This document shows, piece after piece, positions 41,054 through 49,675 of a stretch of 64,000 bases of DNA (its first letter is position 1; each line of letters starts with the position of its first letter). The DNA lies in contig NZ_AXBK01000003.1 in the NCBI RefSeq assembly GCF_000473365.1, positions 41,846 through 105,845 of the forward strand, given 5' to 3'. The DNA is from Adhaeribacter aquaticus DSM 16391 (GTDB taxonomy: Bacteria; Bacteroidota; Bacteroidia; Cytophagales; Hymenobacteraceae). A program made the translations under genes and the position numbers. A model generated the notes under the pieces. The model was not told the DNA's origin, searched no databases, and worked only from the letters and a program-made list of their open reading frames with translations.

Positions 41054-43210
41054 TTATTTTTCTTTAATTAAATGATTAACAGTTTCATCGCTCTTGATGC
41101 GGTTTATTTCAGCTCCTACCAGTTCTTCTATATCTTTTTTAATTTTAAGATAATTATTGCGGATTATTTCTTCCATCCTGTTTACGCCCTGGTGGTCAGT
41201 AAAATTAGTTATATCCGGAATGTCCTGGTATTTGCTTTCTTCTTCTTTTATAGCTTTCACGTCTATTTTGATAGTTGCGTGAAATACCTTCTGGTTGATT
41301 TCGGCGTCTATATTATCCGCAACTGCTCCTACAAAATCCCCCTGGCTTAGATTGGCTATTTTACTGGCCGGAATCATACTATCCAATTGGGTACTGGTGG
41401 AGGTGGAAGTGCTGTCTTTGTTGATAGATACACTTTGTCTTTTCTGCAATATCCTTCCAAACCGTTCTGAAAGTTGTTTGGCACTATCCCCTACTACCTG
41501 GCCGGAAAAAATATTGCCGATTGTATTTTTAATAACGGTTGCTTCAGCCCGGCCATAATCCCGCTCCAATTGGCTGAAATCCTGGAACCCCAATAACGTG
41601 CTGACCTTGTTGCTCCGGGCGGTGGCAATCAGGTTGTCTAATCCTTTGAAATAAATCGTCGGTAGCTCGTCTATAATTACCGATGATTTCAGTTTATTCT
41701 TTTTATTGATAAGCTTGATGATCCGGGCATTATATAAGCCTAATGCTGCGCCGTAAATAGCCTGACGGTCCGGATTATTGCCCACACACAGAATTTTAGG
41801 AGCCTGAGGGTTATTCAGATCCAGGGTAAAATCATTACCACTCATGACCCAATAGAGCTGCGGGGAAGCCAGCCGGGACAACGGGATTCGGGCGCTGGCG
41901 ATCTGGCCTTCCAGTTGCTCCATTGCGCCGCCTTCAAAAGCCGAAACGAATGGTTTAACATAGTTTTCTATTTCCGGATAAGAACCTAAGATCGGGAATA
42001 TTTCCTCATACTTCCGGCTTAAAAATTCGATGGCGTGGGGGAAAGTACAGAATTTGCCGTTTTCGTATAGCCGTAAAAACCAGATAATGGAAGCCAGGAA
42101 ATTTATAGGTGATTCCACGAAGAACTCCCCTTGCTTTTCGATCCATTTTTTATTCAGGTTAAGCATAATGGTATAGGCACTTTCATAGGCATCCATAATA
42201 TCGGTCATCATGGAAGGCAAAAGCGGATTACACCGGTGACTTTTAGCCGGATTGTCAAAATTAATGACGTAAAAGGATGGTTTAACGGGGTACTTTTCGT
42301 AATTTTTTAAAAGGGTATTATAAGCAATGCGGGTTAAATCATCGAACTTATAATCATAAATATACATAGCAAATCCTTTGGCAATGTGCTGGCGGATGAA
42401 CTGGTTAATCACCGCAAAAGACTTTCCCGAGCCCGGTGTTCCGGTAACGCCGGTAGCCCGGAAGGGATTCACCACGTTAATCCAGCCTTTTCTTTTTTTG
42501 CCTTTTAATTGGTATTCTGTGGGTAAATTTACGGAGTATTCATTTTCCATCAGGGTTTCTTCCTGGGGGAAAGATTCGTTTTCCTCGTTAAAAATATCTT
42601 TCATCAGGTCGTTATTCATCAACCGGGAAAGATATAATCCGCACTTGAGTAATAGCAGATAACCTACCGTTAAAGTGGCGATGTATAAAAACGTGTTTAA
42701 TATTAAGGCTGTTGGTAATTTTAAAAGCAGGTCGTTTGTAAAAAATAACAATAAACCTAGTACAAAATAAACTGCTATTTTTTTCCCGGTCAGGGTTTCT
42801 GATTTTACCCCCCTGGTACCCAAACAGGATAATGCTAGAAATAAGATACTGGCTAATTTGGAATATAGGGAATGGTTAAACATTCCGGTGCCTTTGTTTA
42901 ATTTTTGTAAGACTGTATCGGCAATCGGGATCGTTAAGGCGTTCTCCTGGAAGGCCGAATAACAAAACCAATAAATGTTTAATAAAAGTAAAAAGATGCT
43001 AATGAGGCGGGTAAAGTCCATTAGCTTAGATAAGGCTCTTTGATCTTCGTGCATTTTCTTAAAAGGATTAAATTTTAATTGGTGCTGACTTAGATTGCCG
43101 GTATGGTTACCGGGCCAGGTATGAGCCGAAACAAATATAAAAATAAATGCTAGCAAAAAAACGGGAATTGTACCATTTTTTAGGTATTTACTGGATCTAA
43201 TTGCTAGCAT
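41054..43210 (-). CDS. mobC: conjugal coupling protein, TraG/VirD4 family (MobC)
   Basis: 718 residues. Four or so membrane segments lie in the first 190 residues. The ATPase part has Walker A VTGTPGSGKSFAVINQFI near residue 258, Walker B SSVIIDELPTIYFKGLDN near residue 505, and the conserved TLLGFQDFSQLERDYG. This is the MobC/TraG-type coupling protein that feeds relaxase-bound DNA into the type IV channel. The first codons ATGCTAGCAATTAGA contain a TGCTAGCA palindrome. It is 24 bases after mobB in the mob operon. Confidence 0.9.
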   Translation of the reverse strand: MLAIRSSKYLKNGTIPVFLLAFIFIFVSAHTWPGNHTGNLSQHQLKFNPFKKMHEDQRALSKLMDFTRLISIFLLLLNIYWFCYSAFQENALTIPIADTVLQKLNKGTGMFNHSLYSKLASILFLALSCLGTRGVKSETLTGKKIAVYFVLGLLLFFTNDLLLKLPTALILNTFLYIATLTVGYLLLLKCGLYLSRLMNNDLMKDIFNEENESFPQEETLMENEYSVNLPTEYQLKGKKRKGWINVVNPFRATGVTGTPGSGKSFAVINQFIRQHIAKGFAMYIYDYKFDDLTRIAYNTLLKNYEKYPVKPSFYVINFDNPAKSHRCNPLLPSMMTDIMDAYESAYTIMLNLNKKWIEKQGEFFVESPINFLASIIWFLRLYENGKFCTFPHAIEFLSRKYEEIFPILGSYPEIENYVKPFVSAFEGGAMEQLEGQIASARIPLSRLASPQLYWVMSGNDFTLDLNNPQAPKILCVGNNPDRQAIYGAALGLYNARIIKLINKKNKLKSSVIIDELPTIYFKGLDNLIATARSNKVSTLLGFQDFSQLERDYGRAEATVIKNTIGNIFSGQVVGDSAKQLSERFGRILQKRQSVSINKDSTSTSTSTQLDSMIPASKIANLSQGDFVGAVADNIDAEINQKVFHATIKIDVKAIKEEESKYQDIPDITNFTDHQGVNRMEEIIRNNYLKIKKDIEELVGAEINRIKSDETVNHLIKEK

Positions 43211-43234
43211 TCCGCTTTCCCTGATGCTGAATGT

Positions 43235-45670
43235 TTACCAACGTGGTCGGCGGCGTTTTTTTCGCTTTTGCTCCGGTTTATGTTCTTCTTCTACTCCGCT
43301 TCCCTGGCCGAATATGGCATCTGTTATCCCATTAAAAATGTTTCCGATGCTTTCTAAAATACTTGCACCGTTTCTGGCCTGGGATTGGTAGCGACTAGTG
43401 ATTTCCTGGTTTTTCCCTGGATCTCGTAAGGTGTCAGCCGGGTAACCGGCAATTTCCTTTTGAATGATAGGTATTATCGTTTGGGCCTGTAAAGTTCCTT
43501 CATTTTTTTCCGGTTTAGTTTTTAATTCGTCATTAATTCGTAAAGAGATTCTATCCCCTAACGTATTATTTATCTTACGAATAAAATCTAATATAGTATA
43601 AACTTCCTTCAGATTATTTTTTTGTGCTGCTTGGTTCAGCCGGACTATAACCTCAAATTTAGGTGACACTTTTATTTCACCGGTTTGGAAAGTCCGGAAA
43701 ACCAGGTTGCGCATACTGGCTGCTGTGTTTTGATTAAAATTGTTTGCTTTCAGGAAGTTGGTTATTTCCGGACCGGCTTTGACATAGGTACTTTCGGGTA
43801 AACGGTAATATCCGATATTATAGGATTCTATTGTTCCCTCTTTATTGGGTACCGGTTTAATCATCAGGCCATTTTCCAGCAATTTTGAAACGGTGCCTTG
43901 GTAATCTAACCCTTTATCACGGTTTTGAAAAAAGTTAGTAACGTAATTCAGGTTGGCATGGCTGAATAGCAAGTGCCTGTCCGTTTTAGAAAGGAAAGGC
44001 ACTACCGGAGATTTAGCTAAACTGTTTATTTGCTCTATTGGCAAACTTTTATAATCCCGCTCTGCTTCTGGTTGTGCTAAAACTTTTAATAAGGCTTTAT
44101 CCTGCTTCCGGAAAATTGGAATTTCTGTTACCGATGCATTTAGCTTCTCCTTGGTGGCCGGTACTTGCAGTAAACTAAAAATACTGGTTTTATCTAAGGT
44201 ATAACCTACCTCCTGGCTTTTGGCCGCATGAATAATAAGATCCTCTCCTTTTTGCGAAAACGTAATATTATTGGCGTACAGGAAGGTTAATTTCTGCTTT
44301 ACGGTTAATTCCTTATTCTGCCCGATAAAATCAATTAATGGGGCTGTATTAGCTTTAAAATAGCCGTTCTCTTTCTCCTGAACATTACCCAGCTGCGCCT
44401 GCCGGTAGTTAATAAAGTTCGTTACGCTCAGGCTGGCCTGATGGGGGGTAAAATCCGGCAACTGTTTTTGCAATAGCAAAATTAATGTATTTCGCAATTC
44501 CGATAAGGCCTTAATGATGTTGCTTTCATAAAAGAACCGTTCATCAGTTTTCCGGAACCCGTTGTAAATTTGTATCAGTGCATTATTAGATTTTTGCAGA
44601 TCCTGGCGGGATAGTGTTACCTCCGTAAAGCGGTTATTTAAAGTATGAGCAGAAAACTCTTTCCCCAGGGAACGACCATTGATAACGGTTTTGCTCTGGG
44701 TATCAATAAAAGTAATTCCGAATAGCCGGTTAGCTTTGGTATGGCGGTAAACTACTTCTATGCCTTGCTTTTTTAAATTCGTTTTAAAATCGGCTTTATT
44801 CAGAAATGGGTAAGCTGCCAGCTCCTTGCTTATTTTCTGACTTATAATCGTTTTTAAATTACCCTCCAGGATCTTCTTTTCGTCCTGGCTGAACTTATCC
44901 AGTAAAGCAGTATAGCCTACCTTAGAATCAATCTTGCTGGCTTTAATCCGGGTGCTCACCTTCTCCCCTTCCGGATTGATAACTGCATAAAACAATCCCA
45001 ATGTTTTCTGTGGATCTTTCTCATCCTTTACCTCATCCAGCGTAACGTTATACTGGTTTAACAGCGTTTTAAATTCCGCTAAAGAAGTAAATTTATAGTC
45101 TCTGGTAGCTGATCGCACTACGTTGGCAATGGCGCTTTTAGTATCGGTTTTGCCGTACTCGATAGCTTCCACGTTAATCGGCTCAAAGATATTTTCCCTT
45201 TTAGCAATTTTTTCACTTGCCTGAACCAGGTTATATTTTAGCTCTATATCTTTCCGGATGGCTTCTGACCGGTAACGCTCGTTGCTGTCGGAAATGTTTT
45301 TGCCGTTTAATTGGATGCTCGTGGAAACAATATGAATATGGACGCGCTCTATATCTTCGTGTTTGTAAATGATAAAAGGCTGCTGGCCGAAATTCATACG
45401 CTCCATGTATTCCCGACCTATTTCGGTTAGCTGCTCGTCGGTTAGTTTATCGGCAGGATCAGGATTTAACGAGACGTGAAAGGTGGGCTTGCTTATCTTC
45501 GGATTTAAATTTATATATGCCTGAAAAGCTTGGATCTTATCTTTTAAAGTCAGGCTTTCCATCGGCTTAAAATCGTTTATTTGTTGCGCATAAAGCACGG
45601 TAGATTCTGCCTTTTCATTGTAATTGATAAGGCCGATTATATCCTTTCCATGTATTATTCTTGCAACCAT
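43235..45670 (-). CDS. mobB: relaxase (MobB, HUH family)
   Basis: 811 residues. The N-terminal relaxase domain (residues 1-160) starts MVARIIHGKDIIGLINYNEK, with the candidate catalytic Tyr in NYNEK and the HUH motif HIHIVSTSIQLNGK near residue 110. Helix SEAIRKDIELKYNLVQ follows. The remainder is long, Lys-rich and helical, ending EHKPEQKRKKRRRPRW, a strongly basic tail. It should nick oriT and carry the strand to the recipient. It follows mobA by 7 bases and precedes mobC. The size fits the MobB/BfmA-type relaxases of CTnDOT-like elements. Confidence 0.9.
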   Translation of the reverse strand: MVARIIHGKDIIGLINYNEKAESTVLYAQQINDFKPMESLTLKDKIQAFQAYINLNPKISKPTFHVSLNPDPADKLTDEQLTEIGREYMERMNFGQQPFIIYKHEDIERVHIHIVSTSIQLNGKNISDSNERYRSEAIRKDIELKYNLVQASEKIAKRENIFEPINVEAIEYGKTDTKSAIANVVRSATRDYKFTSLAEFKTLLNQYNVTLDEVKDEKDPQKTLGLFYAVINPEGEKVSTRIKASKIDSKVGYTALLDKFSQDEKKILEGNLKTIISQKISKELAAYPFLNKADFKTNLKKQGIEVVYRHTKANRLFGITFIDTQSKTVINGRSLGKEFSAHTLNNRFTEVTLSRQDLQKSNNALIQIYNGFRKTDERFFYESNIIKALSELRNTLILLLQKQLPDFTPHQASLSVTNFINYRQAQLGNVQEKENGYFKANTAPLIDFIGQNKELTVKQKLTFLYANNITFSQKGEDLIIHAAKSQEVGYTLDKTSIFSLLQVPATKEKLNASVTEIPIFRKQDKALLKVLAQPEAERDYKSLPIEQINSLAKSPVVPFLSKTDRHLLFSHANLNYVTNFFQNRDKGLDYQGTVSKLLENGLMIKPVPNKEGTIESYNIGYYRLPESTYVKAGPEITNFLKANNFNQNTAASMRNLVFRTFQTGEIKVSPKFEVIVRLNQAAQKNNLKEVYTILDFIRKINNTLGDRISLRINDELKTKPEKNEGTLQAQTIIPIIQKEIAGYPADTLRDPGKNQEITSRYQSQARNGASILESIGNIFNGITDAIFGQGSGVEEEHKPEQKRKKRRRPRW

Positions 45671-45677
45671 AATGATA

Positions 45678-46121
45678 CTATTCCTGCAACCATCTTTCCC
45701 TTAACTTCAATAGTATTTCATTAAACTTACTTTGTTTATTTAACACCATTTCTGTTAAATTTACCAACTTTGAAAGCTCAAACGGTAAGGGTTTATCATT
45801 CGTTAATGAGTTTATTTTTTTAACTACCTGGTTATAATTAGTACCAATTGCATTAATTTCTTTGGTTAAAGTTTGGATTTTACTTAATAATTCCAGGCTT
45901 AACCCATCCTTTACTTTTATCTTTTTATTAAAAATAAGATCATAATACATATCCGTTTTACTGGTATATGTCGAGTTTTTAAACTGGTTTTCCAATAAAC
46001 CAAAATCTGCCTTGACTACTTTTAATCCGATCAGGTATTTAGCCAGTTCCTTTTCATCCTTTTTCTTTCGCCCTCCCCTGTTCCTGGGTTTAGGTTCTTC
46101 TTTTATTTCCTGGTTTTCCAT
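45678..46121 (-). CDS. mobA: mobilization protein MobA
   Basis: 147 residues. The basic N-terminus PKPRNRGGRKKKDEKELAKY is followed by a ribbon-helix-helix-like segment YLIGLKVVKADFGLLENQFK and a helical C-terminal part with GTNYNQVVKKINSL and LSLELLSKIQTLTKEINAI. This is the usual MobA/MbpA accessory that binds oriT next to the relaxase. It is the first gene of the mob operon. Upstream lies a strong inverted repeat (oriT candidate) and the iteron array. Confidence 0.82.
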   Translation of the reverse strand: MENQEIKEEPKPRNRGGRKKKDEKELAKYLIGLKVVKADFGLLENQFKNSTYTSKTDMYYDLIFNKKIKVKDGLSLELLSKIQTLTKEINAIGTNYNQVVKKINSLTNDKPLPFELSKLVNLTEMVLNKQSKFNEILLKLRERWLQE

Positions 46122-46148
46122 ATCTGATAATTCAATCTAAAAAAGCGA

Positions 46149-46270
46149 CTCCGAAGCTTTTTTCTTTTCTGGCATTAGCAAACCTCGGAGAGCAAGACAG
46201 TTTTTGTTTAACAAAAACACATCTTGCTTTTTGCTATCGCAAAACATAGAAGTTATACCGTTTCGCAAAG
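46149..46270. other. candidate origin of transfer (oriT)
   Basis: Between mobA and the iteron array two inverted repeats nest closely. CTCCGA pairs with TCGGAG, and GCAAGA (46192-46197) with TCTTGC (46222-46227); the latter encloses TTTTTGTT/AACAAAAA (46201-46217). Position just upstream of mobA matches oriT of CTnDOT-type elements. The nick site cannot be named from the sequence alone. Confidence 0.5.
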
Positions 46271-46321
46271 ATGAAAGTTTCATAGTTTACCGGGATTATT
46301 AATGCGTGAACTTAAAATTAT

Positions 46322-46836
46322 GGTAAACTGGTAAAGTGGTAAATACTCTTTTTAAAGAAGTAAGCAACCGGTACACTTTTATAAATATGGTAAAATGGTA
46401 AATACCACTTTACCTTTATCTGAAATAATTTTAAATTAAAATATAGTAAAATGGTAAATACTGTTTAAAGTAATTCCCAGAAGTATTAATTACTTATTTC
46501 GCTATTCATGTTAAATAGTATTTAGGTAAAAGTGTAAAGTGGTAAATATATAATTAAGTAATATAGTATTTATATAAAATAGTAATCTGGTAAATTTTTA
46601 AAGTGGTATATACAATAAATAGTAAAACAATAAAATGGTAATTAAGTATTTAGGTATAATAGTATTTATACTATATGGTAAAAGAGTATTTAAGTAAAGT
46701 AATAAAGTGGTAAAGTATTTTTTTTCTAAAAGAGTAAAGGAGTAATTAAAAAAATAGGTACTTTTGTTTTTACCATAAATGTTAAAATGATATTTAAATT
46801 TTATGGTAAATAAAAGGAATGGTAAAATAGTAAAGG
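46322..46836 (+). repeat. 8-base-phased iteron array (candidate centromere)
   Basis: Copies of GGTAAA, AGTAAA, AGTAAT, AGTATT and GGTATA begin at 46389, 46397, 46445, 46453, 46469, 46517, 46525, 46533, 46541, 46557, 46565, 46581, 46589, 46605, 46621, 46637, 46645, 46653, 46661, 46677, 46685, 46693, 46709, 46733, 46741, 46805, 46821 and 46829. Every one of these positions leaves the same remainder on division by 8. A separate trio TGGTAAAN at 46322, 46330 and 46338 is in a different phase. Consensus TRGTAAAN. The array stops 23 bases before the ParA gene and has no coding character. Confidence 0.85.
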
Positions 46837-46847
46837 GAAATAATTTA

Positions 46848-46861
46848 ACAATTGCAAAATG
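46848..46861 (+). promoter_or_regulatory. ACAATTGCAAAATG motif at the ParA start
   Basis: AATTGCAAAATG includes the start codon of the ParA-like gene. The same motif precedes the DUF932 and 34142 genes on the other strand and occurs in tandem after the DUF3408 gene. Confidence 0.45.
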
Positions 46862-47623
46862 GGAAAAGAAACCAAATTTATTTCTTTCTTCAATCAAAAG
46901 GGTGGGGTTGGAAAAAGCACGTTTGAAATTATCATGGCTACCTACTGCCATAATATGCTTGGTTTAAAAGTAGCGATCCTGGATTCGGATTTTCCTCAAC
47001 ACAATGTATTGAAGTTACGGGAAAATGAAATTAAGTTAATTCAGAAAAGCGAAGTCAACCAGCAGATATTTGCCAGGCTTGGTAAACCTGTTTTCCCGGT
47101 TGAAGGAAGTGAACCAGCCAGTGCAGTAGCCGACCTGGATAATTTTCTGGAATTAGAAGCAGGGGAGGAGGCATTTGATATTGTTTTTGTGGATCTTCCT
47201 GGTACCGTTAATACTCCTGGGGTATTAAGTACTATTGCGCGGTTAGATCACATTTTTATTCCCATCGTGGCCGATCAGCTCGTTGTTACCAGTTCCCTGG
47301 AATTTGGCTTGGTTGTAGCGGAAAAAATTATAGGGCAACCTAACATTAACTTAAAATCGTTGCATTACTTCTGGAACAACGTGGTAAAATCAGAAAAATC
47401 TAATTTATATGGGGCAACGGAAGATACTTTAAAGGAATTAGATTTACCCTTTTTATCCCATCAGATTGCCCAAAGTGTTAAATTCCGGAAACCGGAATTC
47501 CGCTCTACTATTTTCCCGATGGATCGTTCGTTAATGAAGGAAACCAATGTAGTTCCTTTGATTCATGAAATTTTAGAAATAATAGGTATTAATGTTTCTT
47601 CCGAAATACAAACAATTGAATAA
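46859..47623 (+). CDS. traA: ParA-family ATPase (TraA)
   Basis: 254 residues. The deviant Walker A motif is in FISFFNQKGGVGKSTFEI, with the signature Lys before GGVGKS. Switch I/II regions are ILDSDFPQHNVLKL and IVFVDLPGTVNTPGVLS. The C-terminal part is typical of MinD/ParA-like proteins from Bacteroidota transfer regions, called TraA in CTnDOT. It lies directly after the phased iteron array and 2 bases before its partner gene. Whether it partitions the plasmid, positions the transfer machine, or both, is open; the array favours partition. Confidence 0.9.
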   Translation: MGKETKFISFFNQKGGVGKSTFEIIMATYCHNMLGLKVAILDSDFPQHNVLKLRENEIKLIQKSEVNQQIFARLGKPVFPVEGSEPASAVADLDNFLELEAGEEAFDIVFVDLPGTVNTPGVLSTIARLDHIFIPIVADQLVVTSSLEFGLVVAEKIIGQPNINLKSLHYFWNNVVKSEKSNLYGATEDTLKELDLPFLSHQIAQSVKFRKPEFRSTIFPMDRSLMKETNVVPLIHEILEIIGINVSSEIQTIE

Positions 47624-47625
47624 TT

Positions 47626-48198
47626 ATGGCAAAGAAAGGGGCAAAATTAGATTTTAATGAACAGGATTTGATCGGTTCAATTAGTGGGTTTAAAAGAAAC
47701 AAACCTGTAGAAACGCCTGCGCCACTACCAGAACAGGGTAGGGGAGAAGGCACCTTGCCAATTACCGAGGACAAACCAACTGCGGATAATGCTACTGGAT
47801 CTGATTCATCGGATTTATCCGGTACTCCGGTACCGCCTAGAAAGGATCAGCCTAAACCAACCGCTCCGGTTCAAGTAGCTGCTCCCGTCGTAGTTGAAAA
47901 TAATGATCAAAGTAAAGGGGAGGAAATCAGTAAAGATCAATCCCCGGTTCCTTCCCGACCCAAGGGTAAACTTAAAACCTGGGAATACGACCGGTTTCTG
48001 CAACCTACGCCGGGTTTAAAAAAATCTCATTCCTACTTAAGCGATGTGCATCACGGCAAGATTAAAAAGCTTCTTTCCATTTTGGGGAAAAACATTGCTA
48101 TTGTGGATTACCTGGATAATGTATTATCGGAACACTTTGAAAGGTTCGGGCCCGAAATTCAGGAACGGATCAACAATAATTTTACCAATCAATTCTGA
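47626..48198 (+). CDS. traB: DUF3408 protein (TraB), ParA partner
   Basis: 190 residues. The first 105 residues are Pro/Ala-rich and disordered, with TPAPLPEQ-type repeats. The last 65 residues are a compact DUF3408 helical domain: SYLSDVHHGKIKKLLSILGK and VDYLDNVLSEHFERFGPEI. In DUF3408 proteins this C-terminal part is ribbon-helix-helix-like, so it could bind the 8-base iterons upstream in the manner of small RHH centromere-binding proteins. It is 2 bases after traA, so the two are coupled. A tandem TTTTGCAATTGTAAA pair and a strong terminator follow. Confidence 0.8.
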   Translation: MAKKGAKLDFNEQDLIGSISGFKRNKPVETPAPLPEQGRGEGTLPITEDKPTADNATGSDSSDLSGTPVPPRKDQPKPTAPVQVAAPVVVENNDQSKGEEISKDQSPVPSRPKGKLKTWEYDRFLQPTPGLKKSHSYLSDVHHGKIKKLLSILGKNIAIVDYLDNVLSEHFERFGPEIQERINNNFTNQF

Positions 48199-48213
48199 TT
48201 TATAAGTTATAAC

Positions 48214-48252
48214 TTTTTGCAATTGTAAACGATTATTTTGCAATTGTAAAAT
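48214..48252 (+). repeat. tandem TTTTGCAATTGTAAA motifs
   Basis: Two copies of TTTTGCAATTGTAAA at 48215 and 48237 are spaced 22 bases apart, about two helical turns, just after traB. The motif recurs in six other places on the plasmid. The rest of 48253-48561 has a terminator and AT-rich leader only. Confidence 0.5.
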
Positions 48253-48264
48253 ACCTTCTTCCTT

Positions 48265-48310
48265 AGGCTGCATCTGCTTTAAACAGATTGCAGCCTTTTT
48301 TTTGCTTATC
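48265..48310 (+). terminator. terminator after traAB
   Basis: AGGCTGCA pairs with TGCAGCCT, extended by TCTG/CAGA, followed by eight Ts. It separates traAB from the rest of the tra genes, which must have their own promoter in 48311-48561. Confidence 0.85.
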
Positions 48311-48561
48311 CCATATATCGCTCTAGTGCGTAAAAAAATATACTTTATATTCATCTTGTAAATAATATTTACCGTATAGGATTAAAAATATAAAATTTTA
48401 GGGCTTCTTTAAACTTTTCCCAGAGCTAAATAAACTGTTCTAAAAGGTATGGTTAAAAATAGTTTTAAGAAAATGGGAAGTATCCCCAGGTATTTAAAGG
48501 GTTCTTTTTATGTAATTATATTTTAATCCAAAATGTAAATATAGACCTTAATTCTACACTT

Positions 48562-49320
48562 ATGTTTGCTGGCATCTCCTGGGGGCAATTTGGCCTATTC
48601 GTATTAGTAGGGGTAATTATCTATTACACAATTATTATTTTGATGTATTACCGGACAGAGCTTTTCAGTAAGTTCTCCCGATCTTCTACTCCCCCTGACC
48701 TGGTTCCTACTTCTGCCTCGACACCGGTTTTTTCTGCGGTGGGATCTACACCAGATTATGGCAACTCTTCTGCTCCTTCCCTTATACCTGTGGTTAATGC
48801 CTTCACGGCCGGTCCGGTTGTGGGCGCTGTAGCCGATTCTGAAACTGATACCGAAATAAATGAAAGTGAAAATCCATTTGATGAGGATGAAATACCGGTT
48901 ACAGAGGATCAGGCTGCTGTTGCGGAAACGGCTGAATCCGGTTCTGCCCTGGCTGAAATTCAAGACCATGATTTTTTCCAGGAAGATGATATAAACCTGG
49001 AAGAACAATTTATTGCCTTTGAACCCGATGTGGAAGTACCGGAAGGCGGTATTGCAGTAGATGACCTTCACCGTACCGTTGCACTTCTACACCAGGAAGA
49101 TATTAATCCAGTTGAACAGACTGAATTAGCCGGGAACCTTGAAATTTTAAATGATACCCTTTTGCTGCAAACCGTGATGTCTAATAATTCACGGGCAAGA
49201 TCCAGGGTAGATCTTCTGTTGGGCCAGAATTTAGAAAAAAGAGATAACGACACCAACCCACCGGTTATTGCGGACTCCTTTGCTGATCTGGATGTGAAGA
49301 AACTTATTAATTCTATCTAA
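48562..49320 (+). CDS. TraD-position membrane protein
   Basis: 252 residues. One N-terminal membrane span (FGLFVLVGVIIYYTIIILMY), then a long Pro/Ala/Glu-rich, low-complexity region (TPPDLVPTSASTPVFSAVG, ETDTEINESENPFDEDE), then a helical C-terminal domain (LAGNLEILNDTLLLQTVMSN). It lies between traB and the DUF4134 gene, the place of traD in CTnDOT-type operons. The low-complexity sequence gives no sure match, so the TraD label is positional. Confidence 0.55.
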   Translation: MFAGISWGQFGLFVLVGVIIYYTIIILMYYRTELFSKFSRSSTPPDLVPTSASTPVFSAVGSTPDYGNSSAPSLIPVVNAFTAGPVVGAVADSETDTEINESENPFDEDEIPVTEDQAAVAETAESGSALAEIQDHDFFQEDDINLEEQFIAFEPDVEVPEGGIAVDDLHRTVALLHQEDINPVEQTELAGNLEILNDTLLLQTVMSNNSRARSRVDLLLGQNLEKRDNDTNPPVIADSFADLDVKKLINSI

Positions 49321-49346
49321 TAACCTTTAATTAAATTTTTACAACC

Positions 49347-49664
49347 ATGAAAAAGACAAATCAAAAATTATTTAAATGTGCGGTTGCGGTCGTGGCTCTG
49401 ATATGTCTGGCTCCGGCTGCTTACTCCCAAGGCAACGGCGCTGCCGGTATTGAGCAAGCTACCCAGGAAGTAACCAGTTATTTTGATCCGGCCACAACTT
49501 TGATGTATGCGGTTGGGGCGGTGCTTGGCCTGATTGGGGCGGTTAAGGTGTATTCAAAGTGGAATAGCGGTGATCCGGACACGCAAAAAGTAGCAGCCAG
49601 TTGGTTTGGTAGCTGCGTGTTCCTGGTAATAGTGGCAACTGTATTAAGATCGTTCTTTTTATAA
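49347..49664 (+). CDS. traE: DUF4134 protein (TraE), pilin-like
   Basis: 105 residues. Signal peptide to about residue 27 (MKKTNQKLFKCAVAVVALIC, then AYSQG), then a two-span VirB2-like part: YAVGAVLGLIGAVKVYSKWN, a charged GDPDTQKVAASWFGSC turn and FLVIVATVLRSFFL. This is the DUF4134/TraE pattern. It is likely the pilus or channel subunit of the transfer apparatus. It is separated by 26 bases from the TraD-position gene and by 11 bases from traF. Confidence 0.88.
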   Translation: MKKTNQKLFKCAVAVVALICLAPAAYSQGNGAAGIEQATQEVTSYFDPATTLMYAVGAVLGLIGAVKVYSKWNSGDPDTQKVAASWFGSCVFLVIVATVLRSFFL

Positions 49665-49675
49665 ATCAATTCGCT

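Noticed and set aside
46322..46836. CRISPR array or simple microsatellite
   Set aside because: Units are 8 bases with no spacers, so not CRISPR. Phase is kept while the unit sequence varies, unlike slippage repeats.
46598..46951. 117-codon minus-strand frame over the iteron array
   Set aside because: Low-complexity Phe/Leu/Tyr/Ile translation produced by the AT-rich repeats and overlapping the ParA start.
48604..49071. 155-codon frame on the minus strand inside the traD-position gene
   Set aside because: A shadow of the plus-strand low-complexity coding sequence, with no operon context on that strand.
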